From the NCBI RefSeq assembly GCF_004011835.1, contig NZ_RKLN01000002.1:41369-105368 (forward strand): a DNA stretch of 64,000 nt. The letters run 5' to 3'. Both the position numbers and the translations under genes were made by a program. Of this stretch, positions 57,939 through 64,000 are shown piece by piece (position 1 is the first letter of the stretch; each line of letters opens with the position of its first letter). The notes beneath the pieces were generated by a model. The model saw only the letters and a list, made by a program, of their open reading frames with translations, did no database searches and was not told the DNA's origin. The DNA comes from Rhodococcus spongiicola. Its GTDB lineage: Bacteria; Actinomycetota; Actinomycetes; Mycobacteriales; Mycobacteriaceae.

Positions 57939-57970
57939 GTGTCCGAGATTAGTGGATCGGCGAGGTTTGC

Positions 57971-58023
57971 TTGACGTACTGGTCGAGACAGGCTTAACTT
58001 AATGTGTTCGAAAGTATGTTCGA
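57971..58023 (+). promoter_or_regulatory. Promoter and LexA (SOS) box of imuA'-imuB
   Basis: TTGACG (57971-57976), 17 nt, TTAACT (57994-57999) is a good housekeeping promoter. The 16-bp SOS box at 58008-58023 matches TCGAAC-N4-GTTCGA with one mismatch (sixth base A). Placed at the transcription start, LexA would block it. Confidence 0.85.
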
Positions 58024-58155
58024 ACATGGTCCGTGGTCTTCTCCGTAGGCTTCACAGAACAGGCTTCACAGAACGTCGTTCGGACACCGTGTGCCGCGTC
58101 TTCCCCGCGCACCCAAACATCTCGAAAACCAGCACGTGCGTTCCGGGGAGCAGAT

Positions 58156-58980
58156 ATGACCGACCCAGCCCGGCTGCCCACAGCGCAGGCCCTTCAACCA
58201 TCTCCGCCGTCCGGACTGAATCTGTCCGGGCTGACTCGGCAGCAGCGTCTGGAGTACCTGCGCCGACGGATCGCGGCGGTGCCGGGGCGAGGTGAGGCGG
58301 TCGTCCGACGTGAACCGGGGGACGAGACCGGCGCCGCGCGGGTGCTTCCCGTCCCGGATCCGTTGGCCGCGCTCCTGCCGAGCGGTGGGCTGGTTCGGGG
58401 ATCGGTGGTCTCCGTCTCCGGTGCGACGTCGCTGCTGCTGGGGTTGTTGGCCACGGTGACGGCAGCGGGCGGGCATGCGGCGGTGATCGGGCATCCGAGG
58501 CTCGGGGTGCTCGCGGCCACCGAGATGGGCGCTCAGTTGCGGAGGCTGGCGTTCGTCCCGGACCCGGGATCGGACCCCGTGGAGGTCGCGGCGGTCCTGC
58601 TCGACGGCATGGATCTCGTGGTGCTCGGGTTGGATGGGATCTCGGTGCCGCCGTCGCGGGCTCGGGCCGTGGTCGCGCGGGCTCGTAGTAAGCAGTCGAC
58701 GCTGGTGGTGACCGGCGGGCACTGGGGTGGAGCCGAGGTGCGGTTGGACGCGCAGGTGCGTGGGTACGACGGAGTGGGCGGCGATGCGGCAGGTGGACGC
58801 GGCCGGTTGTGTTCGGTCCGGTTGGCGGTGCGGGCGCAGGGGCGCTCGTTCCAGCCGCGGGCTGCGTGTCTGGATGTGCGATCGACCCACGGTGGTGTCG
58901 AGTGGGTGCCCGAGGTCGTCACGCTGACCCCGGACGCGCTGACCCCGGACGCACTGACCCCGGATGCGGTGGCCCGATGA
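58156..58980 (+). CDS. imuA: ImuA' mutagenesis protein
   Basis: The protein has 274 residues. It has the reduced RecA/SulA-like fold of actinobacterial ImuA': LAALLPSGGLVRGSVVSVSG in place of a Walker loop, HAAVIGHPRLGVLAA, and ARSKQSTLVVTGGHWGGAEV. With ImuB and DnaE2 it supports error-prone DNA repair. ATG 58156 follows GGGGAGCA. The C-terminus is a triple LTPDA repeat. The stop overlaps imuB (ATGA). DnaE2 is not in the window. Confidence 0.88.
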   Translation: MTDPARLPTAQALQPSPPSGLNLSGLTRQQRLEYLRRRIAAVPGRGEAVVRREPGDETGAARVLPVPDPLAALLPSGGLVRGSVVSVSGATSLLLGLLATVTAAGGHAAVIGHPRLGVLAATEMGAQLRRLAFVPDPGSDPVEVAAVLLDGMDLVVLGLDGISVPPSRARAVVARARSKQSTLVVTGGHWGGAEVRLDAQVRGYDGVGGDAAGGRGRLCSVRLAVRAQGRSFQPRAACLDVRSTHGGVEWVPEVVTLTPDALTPDALTPDAVAR

Positions 58981-60533
58981 ACGCGCGGGTGCTGGCGGTG
59001 TGGTGCCCGGACTGGCCGGCCGTGGCCGCAGCCGTGGCGGCGGACTTACCGGCCACGCGACCGGTAGCGGTGCTGCACGCCAACCGCGTGGTCGCGTGCT
59101 CGACGCAGGCGCGGGCCGCGGGTGTGCGCCGTGGGCTGCGGCGCCGGGAGGCGCAGGCGCGATGTCCGGAGCTGTATGTGACACAGTCCGATCCGGAGCG
59201 CGATGCGCGGCTGTTCGAGTCCGTGGTCACCGCCGTCGACGAGGCGGTTCCCGGTGTGGAGATCCTGCGTCCCGGGCTCCTGGTACTGGCGGCACGTGGT
59301 GCGAGCCGGTACTTCGGATCGGAGGAGGCTGCAGCCGAGCGGCTCGTCGATGTGGTGGCCGCCGCCGGTGCGGAGTGTCAGATCGGAGCTGCCGACGAAC
59401 TGTCGACCGCAGTGATCGCGGCCCGCCACGGCGAACTGGTTCCCGCCGGCGAGGGGGCGCGGTTCCTTGCGCCGATCCCGATTGCCGAGATCGCTGCCGA
59501 GCCCAGTCTCGCTGCGCCGGACCGCGGAGACCTGGCCGACCTGCTGCGCCGACTCGGGCTGCGCACCATCGGGGACTTCGCGGCGCTGTCGGCGGTGGAC
59601 GTGGCATCGCGGTTCGGTGCCGACGCGATCCTCGCGCACCGGGTCGCCCGCGCCGAGCCTGAACGTCCGCCGTCGGCCCAGGCGTTGCCCCCGGACCTGG
59701 AAGTGGAGCAGCAGTTCGATCCGCCGATCGAGCGGGTCGATGCGGCTGCCTTCGCGGGACGGGGGTCGGCCGAGCAACTGCACGCGAAATTGTCGGATGC
59801 GGGAGTGGCGTGCACCCGGCTGCAGGTGTCGTCGAGTACCGGGAACGGGGAACAGCTGACCCGGGTCTGGCGGTGCGCCGAGCCGCTGACGCCCGAGGGC
59901 ACCGCGGACCGGGTGCGGTGGCAGTTGGACGGCTGGCTCACCGGGCGTAGAGAGCCCCAGCCCACGGCCGGGATCACCGTGCTGCGCCTCGAGCCTGTGG
60001 AAGTGGTGGCCGCCGGGGCTCTGCAGTTGGGGCTGTGGGGTGGCGTCGGAGAGGAGGACGAGAGGGCCAGGCGGGCCCTGACTCGTGTTCAGGGATTGCT
60101 CGGCGGCGATGCGGTCCGGGTGGGGGTGCTCAGCGGGGGGCGGGGGCCGATCGAGCGAATCACCCTGGTGCCGTTGGGTGACGAGCTGGTTCCGACCGCA
60201 GATCCGGCGGCGCCGTGGCCGGGCCGGCTACCCGAACCGGCGCCGTCGACCGTCCTGCCGAACCTTCCCGTGGTGTCGCTCGAAGACGGCACGGGTGTCG
60301 CGGTGGACGTCACCGAGCGGGGGGAGTTCACTGCGGTGCCCGCAAGATTGCGGTGGGGGAGTCGGGTGTGGGGCGTGCAGGGCTGGGCGGGGCCGTGGCC
60401 GGTGGACGAACGGTGGTGGGACACCGCGGCAGCGCGGCATGCCGCGCGAGTGCAGGTGCTGCTTGCCGAGTCGCGGGCATTGCTTCTGATCTGCATGGGA
60501 GGAAGGTGGGGCGTGGAGGGAATCTACGAGTAG
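58977..60533 (+). CDS. imuB: ImuB, Y-family polymerase-like protein
   Basis: The protein has 518 residues. It opens MNARVLAVWCPDWPAVAAA, where the catalytic Asp of Y-family polymerases is missing, followed by the palm, thumb (LADLLRRLGLRTIGDFAALS helix-hairpin) and little-finger regions and a C-terminal tail ending MGGRWGVEGIYE. As an inactive polymerase it bridges the beta clamp and DnaE2. It is coupled to imuA by the ATGA overlap. Confidence 0.9.
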   Translation: MNARVLAVWCPDWPAVAAAVAADLPATRPVAVLHANRVVACSTQARAAGVRRGLRRREAQARCPELYVTQSDPERDARLFESVVTAVDEAVPGVEILRPGLLVLAARGASRYFGSEEAAAERLVDVVAAAGAECQIGAADELSTAVIAARHGELVPAGEGARFLAPIPIAEIAAEPSLAAPDRGDLADLLRRLGLRTIGDFAALSAVDVASRFGADAILAHRVARAEPERPPSAQALPPDLEVEQQFDPPIERVDAAAFAGRGSAEQLHAKLSDAGVACTRLQVSSSTGNGEQLTRVWRCAEPLTPEGTADRVRWQLDGWLTGRREPQPTAGITVLRLEPVEVVAAGALQLGLWGGVGEEDERARRALTRVQGLLGGDAVRVGVLSGGRGPIERITLVPLGDELVPTADPAAPWPGRLPEPAPSTVLPNLPVVSLEDGTGVAVDVTERGEFTAVPARLRWGSRVWGVQGWAGPWPVDERWWDTAAARHAARVQVLLAESRALLLICMGGRWGVEGIYE

Positions 60534-60551
60534 CGGCAGACATTTTGCGAT

Positions 60552-60566
60552 TACCCCCGGGGGGTA
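60552..60566. promoter_or_regulatory. CsoR-type copper operator
   Basis: TACCCCCGGGGGGTA at 60552-60566 matches the TA-C-rich/G-rich-TA palindrome of CsoR/RicR-class copper repressors. A -10-like TATATG (60565-60570) overlaps its right end, placing it within the promoter. The transcription start would fall near ATG 60580. Confidence 0.7.
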
Positions 60567-60579
60567 TATGTTGGGAAGC

Positions 60580-62784
60580 ATGAACCCACACGGAGAAGCA
60601 GGTCACGATCACCACGTGACGGATGCTCTCGATCGCCACGATGAGCATTCGGTCGGCCATTCTGATCATTCCGGCCATCAGGGGCATGCGGGGCACGGCG
60701 ACCACGTCGCCAACAGTCACCAGGAGCATCCAGGGCATCAGGAACACGCTGGCCACCAGGGACACGGCGGGCACCAGGGGCACGGCGACCACGTAGCCCA
60801 GTTCCGCAGCCTCTTCTGGATCATGCTGGTCCTGTCGATCCCCGTGGTCGGAGCGAACACGATGTTCGCCAATCTCGTCGGGTACACGCTGCCGGACAAC
60901 CCCGCCGTGGAGTGGATTTCGCCGCTACTCGGCACGGTCGTGTTCGTGTGGGGTGGGCGTCCATTCCTTACCGGAGCGGTCAGCGAGATCCGGACGCGGC
61001 AACCGGGCATGATGCTGCTCATCTCACTGGCGATCACCGTTGCGTTCGTGTCCTCGTGGGGATCGAGCCTCGGGGTGCTCAGCGACAAGCTCGACTTCTG
61101 GTGGGAGTTGGCCCTTCTTGTCGTGATCATGCTGCTCGGGCACTGGATCGAGATGAGGTCACTCGGGCAGGCATCGAGCGCGCTGGACTCGCTCGCAGCC
61201 CTGCTGCCCGACGAGGCCGAGCGCATCGCCGACGACGGCACCATCACCACGGTCTCGACCGCGGAACTGGTCACCGGTGACATCGTCATGGTTCGCCCGG
61301 GTGGGCGCATCCCCGCAGACGGCAGGATCGTCGAGGGCGCCGGTGACCTCGACGAATCGATGATTACCGGAGAGTCGCGCACGGTGCGCCGCGAACTGGG
61401 CGACTCGGTCGTGGCGGGAACGGTCTCGACCGACTCGGCGCTGCGTGTCGAGATCACCGCCGTCGGCGACGACACCGCACTCGCCGGCATTCAGCGGCTC
61501 GTCGCGGAGGCTCAGAACTCGTCGTCTCGCGCCCAGGTCCTGGCCGACAAGGCCGCGGCGTTGCTGTTCTGGTTCGCGCTCGGTGCCGCCGTGATCACCT
61601 TGGTGGTGTGGTCGATCTTCGGGACCCCGGACGACGCGATCACCCGCACCATCACGGTCCTGGTCATCGCGTGCCCCCACGCGCTCGGGCTGGCGATCCC
61701 GCTCGTGGTGTCGATCGCCACCGAGCGGGCCGCTCGGGCCGGTGTGCTCATCACCGACCGGCGCGCGCTCGAAGCGATGCGCACCGTCGACACGGTGCTG
61801 TTCGACAAGACCGGAACCCTCACCAAGGGCGAACCGGCGCTCATCGCGGCCCATGCCGTGCCCGGGGAGGACGAGAACACCCTTGTCGCGCTGGCCGCAG
61901 CCGTCGAACGCGCGAGTGAACACCCACTCGGGCGCGCGATCGTCGCGGCGGCCGAACAGCGGGAACTGCGGATCCCGGAGGTGAGCGAGTTCCAGGCCCG
62001 CAACGGGGTCGGCGTAACCGCGATCGTCGACGGCGCACAGGTGAGCGTTGGTGGTCCGGGGATGCTGGACAGTCACGGTGCGTCCGCGCTTCCGGTTTCG
62101 GAGGAGTGGGCGGCGCAGGGGTCGACCGTTCTGCACGTCCTGCGAGATGGGCAGGTAATCGGTGCGCTCGCACTGGCCGACGAGATCCGCCCCGAATCGC
62201 GGGATGCGATCGCGGCGCTGCACGCCCGCGGCGTGCAGGTGGTGATGCTGACCGGTGACGCCCATGCCGTCGCGCGGGCCGTAGGCGACGATCTCGGCAT
62301 CGACGACGTGATCGCCGGTGTGCTACCTCAGGACAAGGGTGCGAAGGTCAAGGAACTGCAGGCTGCGGGACGCCGGGTCGCGATGGTGGGTGACGGCGTC
62401 AACGACGCGCCCGCCCTCGCCCAGGCCGATGTCGGGATCGCGATCGGCGCAGGTACCGACGTGGCGATCGCCTCGGCCGGCGTGGTCCTCGTCGGTGACG
62501 ATCCACGCGCGGTGGTGTCGGTGATCGAGTTGTCGCACGCGACGTACCGGAAGATGGTGCAAAACCTCGTCTGGGCGGCGGGCTACAACGTGATCTCGGT
62601 GCCGCTCGCGGCGGGTGTGCTGGCTTCCGTCGGGTTCGTCCTCCCGATGGAGGTGGGCGCGATCCTCATGTCAGCTTCGACGGTCGTGGTCGCCGCTAAC
62701 GCACAGTTGCTGCGCCGGTTGGATCTCGCGCCTCAGCGACTGACCAGCCCGGTCCGCGAGCGGGAGCACGACTACGCCCGATGA
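60580..62784 (+). CDS. Copper-exporting P-type ATPase, CopB-type
   Basis: The protein has 734 residues. The first 75 residues are rich in His (HSVGHSDHSGHQGHAGHGDH) and have no CxxC domain. Then come the P1B ATPase parts: TGES loop DESMITGES, the CPH ion motif VLVIACPHALGL near residue 364, DKTGTLTKG near 408, SEHPLG, and GDGVNDAPALAQADVG. CPH rather than CPC marks the CopB group that moves Cu(II)/Cu(I). ATG 60580 is likely the start (leaderless or nearly so); ATG 60568 is in frame within the operator. No csoR gene is adjacent. Confidence 0.92.
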   Translation: MNPHGEAGHDHHVTDALDRHDEHSVGHSDHSGHQGHAGHGDHVANSHQEHPGHQEHAGHQGHGGHQGHGDHVAQFRSLFWIMLVLSIPVVGANTMFANLVGYTLPDNPAVEWISPLLGTVVFVWGGRPFLTGAVSEIRTRQPGMMLLISLAITVAFVSSWGSSLGVLSDKLDFWWELALLVVIMLLGHWIEMRSLGQASSALDSLAALLPDEAERIADDGTITTVSTAELVTGDIVMVRPGGRIPADGRIVEGAGDLDESMITGESRTVRRELGDSVVAGTVSTDSALRVEITAVGDDTALAGIQRLVAEAQNSSSRAQVLADKAAALLFWFALGAAVITLVVWSIFGTPDDAITRTITVLVIACPHALGLAIPLVVSIATERAARAGVLITDRRALEAMRTVDTVLFDKTGTLTKGEPALIAAHAVPGEDENTLVALAAAVERASEHPLGRAIVAAAEQRELRIPEVSEFQARNGVGVTAIVDGAQVSVGGPGMLDSHGASALPVSEEWAAQGSTVLHVLRDGQVIGALALADEIRPESRDAIAALHARGVQVVMLTGDAHAVARAVGDDLGIDDVIAGVLPQDKGAKVKELQAAGRRVAMVGDGVNDAPALAQADVGIAIGAGTDVAIASAGVVLVGDDPRAVVSVIELSHATYRKMVQNLVWAAGYNVISVPLAAGVLASVGFVLPMEVGAILMSASTVVVAANAQLLRRLDLAPQRLTSPVREREHDYAR

Positions 62785-62820
62785 TGATTGTGACGAACGC
62801 CCGGTATGTAGGTTCTTAGG

Positions 62821-62845
62821 GTGTGGCCACCTCCCGTGGCCACAC
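62821..62845. terminator. Hairpin after the copper ATPase
   Basis: GTGTGGCCAC (62821-62830) and GTGGCCACAC (62836-62845) form a perfect 10-bp stem with loop CTCCC. It lacks a T-run. Confidence 0.6.
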
Positions 62846-62889
62846 CGCCCCCAGGGGTGCGGGATCGACCGGAAGGGCACACACAATTC

Positions 62890-64000
62890 ATGGCCAACAC
62901 AGATCGGCCGCGCTCCCACAACGGATTGTCGTGGGTGTCGGCAGCACTCGGAGGCACCGTTCTAGCCTTAGCCACGATTTTCACTGCTGCCGTCGGGGCC
63001 GCCGCTGCCGACACCGTTGCCGCCACCGTCCCGGTCGGCGAGGCGCCCAACGGGGTGGCGATCACCCCGGACGGCACCCGCGTCTACGTCACCAACCGGG
63101 ATAGCGACGCGGTATCGGTGATCGACACGACGAGCGACACCGTCACCGTCACCGTCCCGGTCGGCGACGGTCCGACAGCTGTGGCGATCACCCCGGACGG
63201 CACCCGCGCTTATGTCACGAACCAGTTCGGTGACTCGGTGTCGGTCATCGACACCGCCACCAATGCGGTGACCGCCAACTTCCCGGTCCGCGGGAATCCA
63301 TCCGGGGTCGCGATCACCCCGGACGGCACCCACGGTTACATCACCAACTATGGCCGTCAAACAGTGTCGGTGATCGACACCGCCACCAATGCGGTCACCG
63401 CCTCCGTCTGGACCGGTGACTCTCCGCACAGGGCAGCGATAACCCCGGACGGCGGCCACGCCTACGTCACAAACCTGTACAGCAACTCGGTGTCGGTGAT
63501 CGATACCTCCACCAATGCGGTCACCGCCAACGTCCCGGTCGGCCTGAATCCATCCGGAGTGGCGATAACCCCGGACGGCACCCACGCATACGTCACCAAC
63601 CTCAATGCCACGTCGGTGTCGGTGATCGATACCGCCACCAATGCGGTCACCGCGACCGTCCCGGTCGGCGAGGGACCGACCACAGTGGCGATCACCCCGG
63701 ACGGCACCCACGCATTCGTCACCAACCAGGCCTCCGACACGGTGTCGGTGATCGACACCGCCACCAACACCCTCACCGCCACCGTCCCGGTCAGCTCAAC
63801 GCCGTTCGGGGTGGCGATCACCCCGGACGGCACCCACGCCTACGTCACCAGCCAGCGCTCCGACACGGTGTCAGTGATCGCGATCGGCACGACACCGCCC
63901 GCGCTCGCCGGAGCGCCGGCCGGTGGGGTGGTCGATCAGCCCTATGAGCACACGTTCACGGTGTCCGGAACTCCGGCACCGACGGTGGTGGTGACCGCTG
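62890..64000 (+). CDS. Secreted seven-repeat YVTN beta-propeller protein, cut at right edge
   Basis: At least 370 residues are visible; the gene continues beyond the window. An N-terminal signal peptide (GTVLALATIFTAAVGAAA) ends near residue 40. Then seven repeats of 42 residues (about 46-338) each carry AITPDG, a YVTN-like strand and SVIDT, for example GVAITPDGTHAYVTN. Seven copies suit a closed seven-bladed propeller. A Pro/Ala linker and the start of an Ig-like segment (DQPYEHTFTVSGTPAPT) follow. Such proteins are surface-associated; function unknown. ATG 62890 has GGAAGGG 13 nt upstream. Confidence 0.85.
   Translation, partial: MANTDRPRSHNGLSWVSAALGGTVLALATIFTAAVGAAAADTVAATVPVGEAPNGVAITPDGTRVYVTNRDSDAVSVIDTTSDTVTVTVPVGDGPTAVAITPDGTRAYVTNQFGDSVSVIDTATNAVTANFPVRGNPSGVAITPDGTHGYITNYGRQTVSVIDTATNAVTASVWTGDSPHRAAITPDGGHAYVTNLYSNSVSVIDTSTNAVTANVPVGLNPSGVAITPDGTHAYVTNLNATSVSVIDTATNAVTATVPVGEGPTTVAITPDGTHAFVTNQASDTVSVIDTATNTLTATVPVSSTPFGVAITPDGTHAYVTSQRSDTVSVIAIGTTPPALAGAPAGGVVDQPYEHTFTVSGTPAPTVVVTA

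Overview
The window is high-GC actinobacterial DNA. Several things point to a mycolic-acid-containing actinomycete of the Rhodococcus/Nocardia/Gordonia type: GTG starts and stop/start overlaps are frequent, and whiB3, sigD-rsdA, imuA'-imuB, guaB3 and an iniA/iniC-like dynamin pair are all present. From about 17.8 kb onward the gene order follows, with insertions, the Mycobacterium tuberculosis order as I remember it: rplM-rpsI-glmM-glmS-nnr-alr-tsaE-tsaB-rimI-tsaD-groES-groEL1-whiB3-sigD-rsdA-guaB2-guaB3-choD-guaA-imuA'-imuB. Genus assignment (Rhodococcus favoured) is inference.

Positions 1-16.3 kb are accessory. They hold a lipoprotein gene running off the left edge, two dynamin-like GTPases resembling IniA and IniC, a small acidic-to-neutral protein, a membrane-anchored Hsp70-like ATPase preceded by a 15-codon leader ORF, a very acidic calcium-binding-repeat protein, a C39-like cysteine protease, more acidic small proteins and an ECF sigma factor. 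Beyond these come a frameshifted paralogue of the repeat protein, an orphan protein of four helicase-associated domains, a glycine/acid-rich protein and decayed sequence. Five transcription units here (lipoprotein, Hsp70, repeat protein, its frameshifted paralogue, glycine-rich protein) are preceded by nearly the same promoter: GGGAAC, 16-17 nt, GCATC(C/T). This suggests one regulon, possibly read by the sigma factor encoded in the cluster. It is the best candidate for an undescribed system in the window, perhaps a cell-envelope stress response.

Positions 16.4-40 kb are mostly housekeeping: rocD, rplM-rpsI, glmM and glmS (UDP-GlcNAc supply for the wall), nnr (NAD(P)HX repair), alr (D-alanine), the tsaE/tsaB/rimI/tsaD tRNA t6A group, a second Hsp70-like membrane protein, a potassium-channel-like protein, two secreted or membrane phosphoesterase-type enzymes, and groES-groEL1 behind a CIRCE operator.

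Positions 40-64 kb are rich in regulators: sigK-rskA with an mpt83-like target, whiB3, sigD-rsdA, a PspC protein next to a PspC-fused histidine kinase and its response regulator, and a membrane Ser/Thr kinase. Between them lie purine synthesis (guaB, guaB3, guaA), a ChoD-type oxidoreductase, an SOS-controlled imuA'-imuB mutagenesis operon, a CopB-type copper ATPase behind a CsoR-like palindrome, and a secreted seven-repeat YVTN beta-propeller protein cut by the right edge.
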